The notes under the pieces are model-generated. The model was not told the origin of the DNA. It ran no database searches and was given only the letters and a program-made list of their open reading frames with translations. A program made the translations under genes and the position numbers. Of a DNA stretch of 64,000 nt, positions 31,528-44,207 are shown piece by piece (the first letter of the stretch is position 1; each line of letters begins with the position of its first letter). The stretch lies in the NCBI GenBank assembly GCA_038503075.1, contig JBCAML010000020.1, positions 992,001 to 1,056,000 on the forward strand. Direction: 5' to 3'. Source of the stretch: Gyromitra esculenta (taxonomy: Eukaryota > Ascomycota > Pezizomycetes > Pezizales > Discinaceae).

Positions 31528-34475
31528 TCCCACTCCTTTCCAGAGATCCAAGGGAGAGCCAGATTAGACGATAGGAACCGTAGGAACCTGACTCCTTCTT
31601 GCTCGCCTTGCCGTTCTCTCAGACCTGCCGATATGAAACGATGAAAGGAGGGCCAAAAAACAGCTAATTGGAGCTAGGGGATCGAGTGCGAGCTCTGTAG
31701 ATGTCGTCAACTGTAGGTGGGAGGTTGTAGGAACTTGGCTCCCGAGTGGCCGCGCGCGAGTCCGTGATGAGAACAAAGCGCATGCTTAGTCAGTATGCAT
31801 TGCGTCTGTGGCTTGGAAGTTGGGGTTGCAAGAGGCTTAACACTACCAGCCTGTGAACATTAGCCCAGCAAACGACTCGCCTCAGGACCGAAGGCTTTTT
31901 TTGCCTGTCAGGATGGGAAATATCTCTCCTGAAACCTTTGTAGGCCTTTATATGACATATAAAGGAACCTTTCCTCCTTCCTTAGTTTCTTCAGGTTAGT
32001 TATACTAATTATTCTAGGATTAGTAAAACATCTACAAGTATCCATAACTCTAATTGGCTAACTAGTTACAGAATTTTCGGCATTGAAATCTACATACTGC
32101 CTACCTAAATGTATATCGATACAGATTGCAGAAATCGCGCGTACTATATGTACCGCTTGAGAGACTCGATGCATAAGAGCTCTATTCCAACGCTGGCTCA
32201 GCACTGGGGAAATCCACCAGGGCCCCTGGTCGTTAAAAGGCCCTACTCAACTAAAGCTTATTCTTGCACAACTAGTCTTGGTGCTCACTAACGCCGGTAT
32301 TCGCCTAACCCACATTTTCGAGGGCTTGCACAAATTCTCGCCTACAGGTTCCAGGTTCTTCCCGGAAGCAACGTCCCCACGGGCATGCATAGCGTGGAAC
32401 ACAGCACAGTTGTGCCACCACAACTGGGACAGCATCAAAGCAATCGCAATATATGAACACCTACACGTAACTTTACCCCCAAAACCAAAACCCAAAGGCA
32501 CACGGAAAAATAGTCAACCTCGCAATACCACCATGAAATACATTCACGATAGTCCTCTAAGGGTGATACCTACATGTATAACTCAACATCACCACACAGC
32601 CTGCCAACTCTCAGGATTTCTCCACCCAGCAGTCTAAATACAACCGGAAGGCCGACGAGGAACTCGGAAAATCACAGCTAAATAATAAGCTCAAGAAGCA
32701 TTAACTTGTTGTCTATACAGACCATGATTGTAAATGCCAAGATACCGTCTGTTCCAGGGAGTATTTCCCCGGCAACAAAAATTCCGGTATCCCGGATTGG
32801 GCGGATTAGGGGAAAAGCGAGGCGTGCCGCCAAGGAGGAATAGCTGATCATGAGTCATATAGACTATGGCAGCGTAGATGAAGGGACGAGGAACGTTGTG
32901 TTCCCGGCCGAAATTTCGCTGAAAAGCACCATCCGGAACCACTCTTAAATGGAAATGTGGACACCCGTTAGCCGATCTATTCAAAAGTTGCCTTGCGGGC
33001 TAAAGAGGGGAAGGAAAGGTCGATGGCTCCAGTTACGGATGCCACAAAGTCCCACGCGCCATATTTACACTCCTGGAATACGTGGAAGATTGCCTTATGT
33101 CCAAAAATACGGCGAATACGAAATCTGCGCTCCTACCGGGATCATCGCCTGGCCGGACGCCGAACGCCTTTGATGCCGCTCTTACAATAATTAAGTCAGC
33201 TGTTTGCTGGATAACCACTGTGAGTGCTGAAAAGCTAGACTGGATCAAATGATCGGATCCCAGAACCATTTAAATACGGGAGAGAAAAATCTAGTAACTT
33301 ACTAATGGCAACAGTTAATTAGATCTATTAAGATGCTATTGATTGCAATTGAGGATTTGAGCCAAGACTTGATCTTGCTTGCTTCCCGATATCGTTTAAT
33401 TAGGCGTATCCAAAAAAAAAAAAAAAGTTCCCTCGAAGCCTGAATACTGATCTGTCAGATACCATGATCACTGACGTTTCGGTTTATGTACTGGCGAGCT
33501 TCTCTTGAGGTTCTACAAGTGAATCTTTAGGGATTGAGAGGGGCACGAATACGGTATTGTGGATTTAAAAACGATTGCTTTCCTTAACATGTAACCAGAC
33601 ATATCGACATGAAATGATTAGACAAGGGATTTAAATTACTGGCTGTAGTATATATTTTATATTGCTATTATATCCTGAAACCATCTGTTAATGGCTACTA
33701 GGAGTAAACCGTTCACCTACTGGATAAGGCAGGATATGTTAATTTCCTACTCCTCGTATTCGCAGAATGGACAAAAAAACAGCCTGAATTAAATAAGCGG
33801 CACCCGCTCCGCAGCAGCACCAGCAGTGCACCGCACCGCAGCGGCCGTAGAAAGATTGAACCGAATCGTCTCCGATTTTTGCTCGGCAGCCTTACCAGAG
33901 GCCATTAAATTTTCCGCATCTTACGTGAAAACTGCTCCAAATGGCTGAGGCGGAGTCCTTCGAGTCATCACCCATGGGGGCGGTCGCTAGTTGTTTGTTT
34001 GTTGTAGTACAAGCATCAGTGTGGTAATCAACTATTTAGGTTAGCACATCACGATCGGGCCAACAACATGGCCGGATCGCGAGCATGGTGACAAGGTGTT
34101 TTTCTGGGAAACGGTTCATTAGTACTGAATGCGATACCGTTATATGATACCGTGGCTCGAAAAACTCTCCTTGGGGTTATGGTATAAGTTCAGCCCGGAT
34201 CCAGCCGCATCCACTTCCAAACATAAAGGGAATTCCACAATGGTACCTTATTAGAACCCCACGCCCTCTTTGTTTGAGCTTCTCTCCCAGGTACCACAAC
34301 ACAGGGCAGGATTGCAGCACCCAACTGTTGCGTCCTTACCTGGTTTGATTTTTGCAATCAATTACTCATATTACTTGCTCTTCAGCAGCGCAGTAAAAAT
34401 AGCCACTTGGGTGGATATATATTCCCCGGTCTCTACCAGTTCACCTCTCCGCAAAATATTACAACAATCTCAAAA
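31528..34475. other. Gene-poor intergenic DNA
   Basis: Contains TACATGTA at 32571-32578, a run of 15 A at about 33412-33426, and GCAGC/CACCGCA-rich DNA near 33805-33845. On the minus strand at 32691-33269 two successive frames have a faintly protein-like composition (for example FIYAAIVYMTHDQLFLLGG), but I cannot join them or name a family. At most a decayed gene. The right end is the promoter of the gene at 34476. Confidence 0.4.
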
Positions 34476-35321
34476 ATGAGTCGGGTTAGTCGGGCCGACT
34501 CCAGGCAACTGCTTGCAGAATACTACCTCGCCAACCCTCCCCCAGGATCCTTCCTTAAACGTCATCTTTTTGGTCCTAATCGCCGGCTTCTTCTACAACT
34601 CCAGAAAGCAACTGCGGGAAATGGCGACACGCGAGGGAGAGCAGTGCCAGCATATGATGTTCAGTGTGGTGGGAGTTTTATCAGGAGATTGGCAGGATGT
34701 TTCAAGAACGAGAGCGCAAAGGACATCATTATCGTGGCGTCCGGCAGCGACGAAGCAGGGGAAACTGAGGGGGGAAAAAGAAATTCAGCCTTGGCCACAA
34801 TAACAAGGGTATCGGCTAAGGATGCCGAAGGAGGCGCAGAGAAATTACTGGTGAAATTTTTTGATGGAGCAACTTGGAATTGCGAGCGATTACCATCCGG
34901 AGGGTATCAGTTCACACCGTTGAACGGTGAGGATTTGAATGTTCAAGCGTTGTGGGATCCGGAATCTACGGATCAGTCAAAGCGACAAGGATACCTATTC
35001 AGCGTCTCAGCACCTGCTGTAGCCTCGCAATCAACACCAAGATCGCCAACACCCAAATCACCAGGGACTCCTCGAAAGAGGGCACAGGATGTTTTAGCTC
35101 GCATGGACGGTGAGCGAATTCAGGTGTTTAGTGTTCGCTCTACACCGAAGGGGTCGTTTCTAGGTATGGTTTAAGATTCGCTTGATTTCGGTTACTTTCT
35201 GCCTTTAGGAGCGCGGCTAATCTGTGTTCTACGAGATATAGGTAAAATGGACGAGAAAAATCTTGAAAGGATGGCGTTAGTTTCGGGGATATGTGTTAGG
35301 GTGCTGCAAGGAACGATCTAG
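34476..35321 (+). CDS. Conserved-looking unknown protein, two exons
   Basis: Predicted 255 residues from exons 34476-35163 and 35242-35321. The intron begins GTATGG, has a GCTAATC branch site and ends ATATAG; splicing replaces a premature stop with the good C-terminal tail KMDEKNLERMALVSGICVRV. The start is MSRVSRADS at 34476; an upstream in-frame extension to 34407 lies in the leader. The central part (KLLVKFFDGATWNCERLPSG; LNVQALWDPES) looks like a folded beta-rich domain. A Ser/Pro/Thr-rich segment (about 185-205: SQSTPRSPTPKSPGTPRKR) looks like a phosphorylated, basic linker. No signal peptide or membrane segment. I do not recognise the family. Confidence 0.72.
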
Positions 35322-36559
35322 ATTATCAGGGAGCTAGAGAATGGATACTTTATGTTCTATGTCTTTGAGTTCACGTCTTTCATTCACACACTTTTTTTTG
35401 TCAAAGTCCTTCGTTGGTTTGTTTTTCCTTCTAGTTGAACTTGGAGTTTTGGGTGTTGATTTACAAATGGGTGTGTGTACTTTTAGCGATTTTGAATTCT
35501 GTATGAAGATAACAAAAAATCAGAGATTTTTATTTACTTAGTTATGTACATACTGTTATATTTTCTCGATTAACTCGGCTTACTAAAAGCTTAATTATTC
35601 GCTATAGTCATGATCAACGATGTTGAATTAAGATTTGGCGGCAAAAAATAAAATAAGTTGTCGCTCATCAACTCCTTAGATCTCGTATCTGGTGAGAACG
35701 CTATTGCCGATAACTCTAACTCTCAACACGCAACGATCCGGATCTCGGCATTTGACCACTCGCAGAGCTAGGCTGAATTGGGGCGACAACAGTCGTGTTT
35801 GAGTGATATTCTATGATTACATACATAGTGTCCAGATCTATCACCAATCGGTCAGACCCTGAGGTGGGTCGAGTGCTTTCCCTTAATCTGGAGTAACGTT
35901 TACCTTAAATCCCAGCCAACTCAGCGGAGGCCAGGCCGCACGTTTTCAAGTCTCATTAATTGGACGCAGTGCTGATGAATACACAGGGAGTTGTTATTGC
36001 AAGGGCAATTGGATAGAGTTGATAGTGGAGTTACTTCAATAGGTACCCAAAGCCCCAACCTCCACTGCGCCCTTGAGTTCCGGGGATCCGAACAAGCCTA
36101 ATCGGTAGGTAGAGCACGTATACTCTACCTATCGCTGCATACTGTAAGCTTGTGTAACAGCGCTTCAGCTCGCTTCAGTTACTGTTTTGGCTAACACTCA
36201 GAGTATTGGCAACGAAATCTTAAACGAATGCGAACGCGAAAGCGAAGGCGAATACGCCAAAATCCAAGAAGCCTGAAACGGGCTATTAATGGTACGGATT
36301 TACTGCAAGTAGGCATCAGCCTCCCTATCCATTCGGATCAGGTTATTCCGAGATGGTATATGAAGGCTATTAAAGCTACAAATTTTTTTAAAACTAAATA
36401 CCAGAATCTATCAGACAACATTCATCACTCACTTCTCTTTCTTTAATCCTTCTGGGCCGTCCCATTACGCAGCTTTCTAGGTAGCTCCGAAACACTCGAG
36501 GACATTTTCGATCATTTCTCTAGCCATCACGCTTTTCCATAATACACTCACCTGGGGCA
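35322..36559. other. Intergenic with one hairpin
   Basis: No gene seen. A hairpin at 36103-36134 has arms CGGTAGGTAGAG and CTCTACCTATCG around an eight-base loop. The right end is the promoter and leader of the RTA1-like gene. A GCGAAAGCGAAGGCGAA-like run lies near 36233-36252. Confidence 0.45.
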
Positions 36560-37594
36560 ATGTCAGAACAACCAGAAAAATTCGTTTTTTATCGTTATAG
36601 TCCGACCGTCGCTGGTGCAGTAGTCTTCTCGGGCCTCTTCTTCGCCAGTTCGATTTGGCACACGATACAGATATTTAGAACACGATCATGGTTTTTTATC
36701 CCACTCCTTATCGGAGGACTCTGTATGAACCCTCTTTTTTACTTCCTCCTTGTTCTTTTATTCGGTATATACGCTGACAATTTATTTTTATCGAAATTAC
36801 AGTCGAGGCCTTTGGTTACATCGGGCGTATCCTCTCCCATTACAATAGAGACTCGCTAGGACCATACATTATGCAGACACTCCTGCTTTTAGTCGCACCA
36901 GCGCTATTCGCGGCTTCGATCTATATGATCTTAGGGCGACTCATAGTTCTACTCGAGGCCGAGAAATACTCCCTGGTTAGAATTAAATGGCTTACGAAGA
37001 TTTTCGTTGGTGGTGATATTTTGAGTTTTTTGTTACAATCTGGAGGTACTTAGACTTCGCTCCGGCGGCATTGTAATTCACTCGAATTTAATGCAAATCT
37101 ATTACTTTGAATCACGACTAATACCCTACCTAGGCGGTGGGATCATGTCTAGTGGTACTCTTTCCGCCATGCATAACGGACAGAGGCTCGTACTATGTGG
37201 TCTTTTTGCCCAGATTATCTTCTTTGGATTCTTCGTCCTCGTCAGTGTTATTTTCCATACTCGAATCCGGAGAAGTCCAACGTACGCTTCTCAATCCCTC
37301 ATGGCTTCAGCAACTTCACTCAAAGAAAGCTGGGTCGGACTCCTGTATGCACTTTACGTCTCTTCAATCGCGATCCTCATTCGAAGCATATTCAGGGTTG
37401 CAGAATATGTTCAAGGAAATGATGGATATCTCTTGCGATCTGAAATATGGCTGTATCTCTTTGATGGCGTGCTGATGCTGACGGTTATGGTAATTTTTAA
37501 TGTTGTGCACCCGTCGGGGGTTATTCCTGGAGGGAGGAAGAAGAAAGTAAGTAGCGGGGACCGTATCCAGATGGTGGCAAGTCAGGCAAGTTAG
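36560..37594 (+). CDS. RTA1-like seven-transmembrane protein, three exons
   Basis: Predicted 288-residue integral membrane protein of the fungal RTA1 / lipid-translocating exporter family (members such as Rta1 and Rsb1 are linked to sterol-inhibitor and sphingoid-base tolerance). Exons: 36560-36722, 36803-37045 and 37134-37594; both introns end in AG after pyrimidine-rich stretches and restore the frame. Seven helices are readable. Family blocks present are EAFGYIGR after helix 2, IFVGGDILSFLLQ in helix 4, and RSIFRVAEYVQGNDGYLLRS before the last helix. The short basic tail (GGRKKK) is probably cytosolic. The protein appears complete. Neighbours give no pathway hint. Confidence 0.9.
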
Positions 37595-40586
37595 AAAGGG
37601 GTTCAGTTTTAGAAGGGAATGAGTGATATGACTAGAGGGGCTATCACTATATACCACATGCATTAGAGTGGCAATACTAAATTTCCGTTTGTTTTCGTTA
37701 CATTCTTTGTGGATTTTCATTCAGCACCAAGTCTATTTCTTCAGGATTTCATTACGCACCTACAGCTAGGTAGAAAAAGGTTTTCTATGTTTTTTATTAC
37801 TATATTATCTGGAAATTCGGGGAACGTTAATTGATCTTTATGAATCTCCCCAAACTTTCAGAACTCAACGTGCATAGCCAGGACGCGTCATCAGTAAGGT
37901 AGACAAACGACCTAGTGATACATCTGATGAAGTATAGTGCAGAGGAAGAAAAAAAGTAGAAAAGCGCACTCTGCGCCTCTGTCCAATAATTTAGGTGTGG
38001 TGACGAGTCTATGCCACTAAGCCAAGGTTACTCATATGTATTCGGATGTAGGTAGTAGATAATGATGCCGGATTATCAAGGAACCCTAAATAGCCCAGCT
38101 GCCACCACATTGAAGATTAGTTCCTCCAGCTTTCTCGTATCCAGTTTCCTAGCCCCCAGTATTTAAGGCCTCTCCGGGCCACATACGTATACGTGCGTCT
38201 AAAGTGATTAAATACCCTTTCCCCCCTCTCTCCGGGCCCACCCCAGCAGACCGCTGCACGTAGACCAAATCTAAGTACCCTACTAGGAACACCTACGCGG
38301 ATTATATATAGCCTTACACCTCGAAAAGACATGGGTGCTCTTCAGCCAAAAATAAAAACCAAACTCCTAATGTTCCATGTTCAGTCCCAAACCTGCTCTA
38401 CTTATTTCCCAGGGAAATGAACCGAGCAACAGAGGAGATTCAATCCCCAGTTCTGGAGCAGTGCGTGCCCGTTGTGCTGAACTCTCATAGATCCGTACGC
38501 GTATGTGGACGAAGACAGAAGAGCGAAAGCATGCAGATAGTAGTAGAGACCCGAAAGCACGAAGGTTACAGGAGTTTCGGGAGACAACGGCCTTAGCAGT
38601 ATATATAGAGTGCGATATACCCCAGCTGCTGAATGATTAGTTTGTATTATCTATTTGGAGAACTTCCTAAATAGGGGGCCATTCGGGTATGACTTCGAAG
38701 ATGGAAATTAGTGGGAAACACGGCTCTGCCCGAGTACACGGACACTCCGGGAAGTTCTAGAAGGCTAATACACAAGTATATACACGAGAGACTTCCTGGT
38801 AGACTGTAAGGAATTAAATGATTGACCCCGATTGTGTCTAGTACAATAGCACTGCTGGTTGAAGCAAGTGCAATCAAGAAGGGGAAGTGTTGGTGATGGG
38901 GCTTATTTTACGTTAGTGAGGTTTAAGTTCTCTGGTGTTGTTTGGGTTTGGGTTTTTGCTTTGAGTTTTAAGAGTACCATAGCCTGCGGGTTGAATGTAC
39001 CTATTGAATTAATTAATTAATAAATAGCTATCGGTTGAATATTGCGAGTGATATTTTATGATATATTTAGCGAGTAGCTTTTTTTTTCTTTTTTTTGTTT
39101 AACTCGTTAACCGTTACTAGCACTCAAGCTATGATAATACATAAAGCTCCATACCCTAATAGTTTCATCTCTACTCTCATATTCTATCTTTTTAGCCACA
39201 TAGTCTAGAGTCCATACTCTCTTCCTAGTTTAGTGAGTACCTAGTTAATGTCCCCTTCTTATATATATACTACAAGGTAAAGTAGGTTGCGATGGTGATA
39301 GTAGTAGCGCTAATAGAGATACCTCGAAGACAGATAGAAAAGTCATGAGAAAAACAGCCTTAAAACCGGTTAAGAAATACATATTTTCAACCCGGGTGGC
39401 ACTGGCGATCGGCATAGAGTCATAGTTAGATCATCTGGAGGCTCGAATCCGAATTCGAATCATTCTAGCATCGTATTGGCGCTTCCTGGAGAAGAAACCC
39501 CCGCCCTGCTCCGGGGGTAAATTTTTTATCGTTAGGTGTAGTGCTTTCCCCCTCTGCCTGCGTATTATTCCTCAAAGATTTGTTTTTTTTTTGTGCTACT
39601 GTAAACACAACGAAAGTTATTCCATCACAGGTTTCTACCTTCTACATAGATCAGTTTCAATCAAGCCTAGGTGGGCCGATGGGACTTGTTGGACTAGCAA
39701 TGTATACGACCCCCATCTCCTGATTATTTAAATGCTAAAATAATACGCCTCCATCGATTGGCGCTACTGATATACAGTGCTCTTCACAACTCGCGAAATT
39801 CCCAGTGGTAAAGGAAGCCGGGATTTAGAGAATATATTGAAATAGAATTACCTAGAGATGTGGAGACGAAACCCTCTGGTGGTACTTGTTTGGAGTGGGT
39901 TTCATCGTCGTATTGATCGGGTGAAGACCTGAAATTATTTAATCTCGCTATAGATACTTATCTACTCTTGCCCTGAGCGATGAATTTCTGACACAATTAT
40001 CTCGACTAGGGCTTGAAGATTGGTGGTGCTGGCTACCATATTGACTGGGGAAATACGATCCGAAACTTGCGTATAGAAAATACTTGAGCTAGCCGAATGC
40101 GGTTAGATTTTGTCCCTCCACCACATCTACCACTACTTTAGGTATAGTTTAGGGTAGCGCCGGGTCTTATTCTCTAGGTTAATACGGTACTTATCGCTAG
40201 ATATCCAGTGCCTGTTGATGCATTCTTAGCATCCATCATCTAGATTAAAGCAGATTTAAGCGTGAATGATACATCTATCTACATGTATCTATCTAAGGCG
40301 GATTTAAAAAAATAGCATTTTATTGTTAAATAGGTAGTAGGATTTCAAGTAATCAGTTACCCAAAGCACGTAAGATCCCACTTCGTCCTATCTCACTCGT
40401 TAATTTTCCTTAACCTTGCCCGCTCACTTAAACTGCGCCTAGAGATCCCTCCCAACTCAAACCTGAAGCCAACAAATGGAAAGATAGAAGCCCAATTAAC
40501 GGACTATGTAATAATAATAAAAATTGCAGCAAGCCCAAAATAAAGAAAAGAATACCCATGAAGTAAAAATTAGCAGCAGTATCCAT
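37595..40586. other. Gene-free AT-rich intergenic DNA
   Basis: 3 kb without a supportable gene. Features seen: ATTAATTAATTAATAA at about 39004, a T-rich run at about 39079-39100, and TACATGTA at 40280-40287. Frames at 38117-38877 (minus) are short and featureless. The right end is the 3' flank of the next gene. Confidence 0.45.
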
Positions 40587-41850
40587 CTATTCCTTCTCAG
40601 CGACCTCAATCCCCTCCTCCACATACGCCGGTGGTCCTCCAAGAGCTTCCTCCTCCTGTACTTCCATACCCTTCAACAGCCCCTTCTCCTCATCTGTACC
40701 ATCACCCTCATCGTGCTCATCAACCGTCATTCTCCTATTTACGACAGCCCGATATAGCTTGATAAATCCTTGCCCTATAACAAGTCCAATAAGTGACACT
40801 CCAACACCAGCCATAATCCCAATAAAGATCGGTACCAAAACTTGCTCAACGAGCGTCGAGAGGAAGTTTCCACGATGGTGATGCCCATGGTGCGGGCGAC
40901 CATGTCTATGTGGTCCACCGCGGTGAGGCCCGCCACGGCTGGGTCCAACCTGGTAGTGATTTTCCCAATGGGCAGGTGGACCGTGTTCCTTACCATGACA
41001 TCCCTTCTTCCCAGAAGCGGTGACATGGTTACCACGGAGCCTATCCGCCTTGTGGCGGAGCTTGGCAAGAACACAGCCGAGACCCTCGCAGCCAACTTCT
41101 TCGTTACTCTCAATGGGTGGGCTGGGGGCCGGGAAGTCGATCCAAATATGCTCTGGTCCGTTGAGAGGCTTCTTCGCCACGTCGATGAGCTTCAGCTCAC
41201 TATTGGTTGTATCTTCGTGGACAGTGACTTCAATCTCCTGGATTTCGTCGTTGCGGATACCATCGACGGAGGTGACGCGGAGGTGGACGATGATTTCTTT
41301 TGTGGAAGAGCCGGGGAGGAGGGAGCCGGTTACAAGTAGGTCATAGCCAAGTTTGAGGGAATGGAAGGCATGGTCGACAAAGAAGAAGTCAGTTGATGCC
41401 ATTTTAGCAGGGACCTGAAGTGCGGTGAGAGCGATTTCGGGGCCAAAGGGGAGGATGTTAATGTTGTTAATTTTGAGGGTGTAGCTGTCCTTAGAGATGG
41501 CGATGTTGAAGACCTGTATACAGAGGATCTTTAGCTTCGCTTTGTGACTAGCTATCGAGCTAAATCGACTAACAAAAAACACTAAAGATGGTGACTGAAT
41601 GGAAACTCACTAGGTCGCTTTCCAGGCCAGTTTGATATGGCACTCCTTCGTCATCAGAGGCATCTTTATGCCAGGTGCATCCAGTACATCCTACTGTGAG
41701 AGCTTTGGATCCAGTAATTGAAGTCGCGGGGATGAGAGCATATAGAGCAGCGAGCTCGGGGTCTGTGGGCGGTGGCGGAAGAAGGAAACACGCGCACAGC
41801 GCTGGGAGGCTGAGGACGAGTGCTGCAAGAGGGGTGGTAGAGACACGCAT
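40587..41850 (-). CDS. Secreted/type I membrane protein with His-rich stalk and PPAY tail
   Basis: Predicted 388 residues from exons 41850-41611 and 41513-40587 (GTGAGT...ATACAG intron, phase 0). An N-terminal signal peptide (TTPLAALVLSLPALCACFLL) is followed by an extracellular beta-rich region of about 170 residues (ITGSKALTVGC; NINILPFGPEIALTALQVPA; EIIVHLRVTSVDGI). A His/Gly/Pro-rich stretch at about 252-293 could bind metal. One membrane helix follows (about 304-328, VPIFIGIMAGVGVSLIGLVI), then an acidic cytosolic tail with PPAY at 374-377. PPxY motifs recruit WW-domain ubiquitin ligases such as Rsp5 in fungi, suggesting regulated endocytosis. The function of the ectodomain is unknown. 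Confidence 0.82.
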
Positions 41851-43851
41851 GTTTGTGGGGTTGCTGCCTGCCCTAAGCGATGCTGTGGTGTATGACGATG
41901 GTGATGGTGATGGTGATAGTGATGGTTAAGAGTTAATAAGAAAAGCTCAGCGGTGTGTAAGGCAGAAGTACTGTAGAGTAGAGACTGAAGCAGATGGATC
42001 AGAACAGAACAGAACAGCAGGAGCTATTGGAGCAATATGTATGGGCGAAGGGATAAAACAGGTTTCTGACGATAAGAAAGGGATCAGGAGTTGCCGGATT
42101 CCTGAAACAAATTCGCCGAGCATACGCAACGCCTCCAAGAGCGGCAAGGCTCCATACAATGTCCACGCAACGAACAATGAAGAGAATGTTTGTTCGCGCC
42201 CCAGAACGACGTCGCGGCTGTATTTTTTGCCGACACCCGAACACCTGGTAAAAATAAATCACCTTATCCCAATAATAAAAATCCCAATATCAAACCATGC
42301 GCAGACTGCGCAAACTGTTAGAGCTAAGATGATGCGAAAACTATTTGCGATGACGATGAACTATGTGGTGAAAAAGAGCGGACTCTAATACATGTAGTCT
42401 TTCGTTTTTAATTATATGGGGAGAAATAAAGTATTGTTGGTCGCTTCGTTGCAACACTGAAGAGATACAAATGTACTCTAATCTCGACCCAAATACATAG
42501 CTTCCTCAAAAAATACTAAACTTTTTTCACCATGCTACATGTATCTACGTATGTAATCCTTCCCGAGATACTTCCCATTGAATCCTTGCCACTAAGGCTC
42601 ATATATTTATCGATTTCCCCCTAGAGAGTCATATAATAGCATAATATCCCCTTGTGTATATTCTATCACGGAAATAGTAAATCTCAGAAGGCCCACTTGC
42701 GACTTTTACAGCCAAAGGTTATTCCACCATAACCACTGGTGCTTACACCTTTTAAAAAGCTAAAGAGCTGAAAAGTTCGGCAGGTTGTGGGTGTCGGAAT
42801 AACAGCTCGAAATCGTGGTCTACATTTAAGAATACACGCGTCATATGTGCCTGGGGTGGGATTAAATACTCGAAATGCATGGCAACTATGTAATCTTGCA
42901 ACATAACTCGCTTTCCATAAACCGCCGTAGCCACAACCGAAGCCACAGGCTGAAATTGAGGAAATTTATATTAAAGACGGATTTAAGGTTCTACTTTTTG
43001 AATATCCGATCGCAGTTTCTGCAGTTGGGGTATTGCTTTTTGGTTATTGATCGTGCTCGTTGTGTTGCTGGTTACTATGCCAATATCCCTGGTATCTAAT
43101 GGTAATTATCTCGATTCTCATGTTTGGCCAATAGCCCTATGCTTGATTCCGAGTCCACATATACTTTACGAGTCTAAATCGTCTAACTCCCAAGGCTCTC
43201 CGAGACCTTAAATACATGTACATGTACTATCAGAGAGCCGTTCCTGAAAATTAATTACCTTGCTTTAGACAGAAACTAAATGCACGTATTAGAGGTATAT
43301 ACATATATGCATTTCTCACGATGGTCTATGGTTGTGGTCGTCACGGTGCATGCAATGACTAGACAGAAGTTTTCGTAATTAGGCGATTCACACCGAAAGT
43401 AGCCTTATTCCACTACCCACACAACATTCAGGGCTCAATGAATTAAATCAGGACATGCTTTTAGGATAAACTAATTGCGTAAAGATTACCCTTGAGAAAT
43501 TTTAGAAGGAGAGAATAAATCCTTTGAGTGCTAGAAAGTATTTTGCTGCTGAATTCCGTTGCTATGGAAGATTTGTATGGGTTTCCACACAAAATCAGTA
43601 TATTCTAAGCTCCTCAAGAACCAAACAGCCGCAACCACCCAGGGAAAACACTAAACAGGCTAGAAAAAATGGGGGATACTGCACAAATATTTTCCAAATC
43701 CCTGCCAAATTCTGAATTTTTTTCGCTATGGGTAGGCTGTGCTCTTGGCACTGCTAAAGCGGCTGCTTTTGGTGTAAAACAGCACAATTACGAAAACTGT
43801 TGTCCTAGTACAGTACATGATGTAATTTTAAAGATGGGCTCATTCCACGTG
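41851..43851. other. Intergenic with TACATGTA sites
   Basis: Includes the promoter of the His-rich protein, with a (GATGGT) run at 41897-41926, an (AGAAC) run near 41999-42016, and TACATGTA at 42389, 42536, 43213 and 43219 (the last two overlapping). A minus-strand frame at 42752-42946 ends in a plausible peptide but has no context. No gene called. Confidence 0.45.
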
Positions 43852-43950
43852 CTACATGTGTAGTCGTGTAAGAAAAGTCTCGACACCCCAGTAGCCGTCT
43901 TGCTAGTTAGATGGGGTGTCAAGACTTTTCTTACACGGCCGTACATGTAG
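43852..43950. mobile_element. Foldback element, family B copy 1 (99 bp)
   Basis: An inverted repeat with arms CTACATGTGTAGTCGTGTAA and its continuation AGAAAAGTCTCGACACCCC on the left; the other strand of the right arm reads CTACATGTACGGCCGTGTAA then AGAAAAGTCTTGACACCCC. The loop of about 22 bases is not coding. A related copy lies at 58195-58286. A strong cruciform or hairpin-RNA former. Confidence 0.8.
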
Positions 43951-44207
43951 TAATCAATTGATGCATAAGCCGTTAGGCAAAACCAATACCTGTACAATTA
44001 CACCCAAACCCATGCTATTGCTGACCCTCATACAACCTGACCGATGATTTATCACTAGCAGAAAGAAAAAGAAGAAAAGCCCCAAATCAAACAAAAAATA
44101 TACGGAAAAATTCGTACACCATAGGGTGCCATAAAATAACTTAAACCCTAATAACCCCACATCCCTTGTCATGCCGAATCCTAAGCAAAAGTACACATAA
44201 CCCTGTT

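Noticed and set aside
32691..33269. Possible minus-strand gene
   Set aside because: Two short frames with some protein-like composition, but no in-frame splice or recognisable domain; noted only in the intergenic entry.
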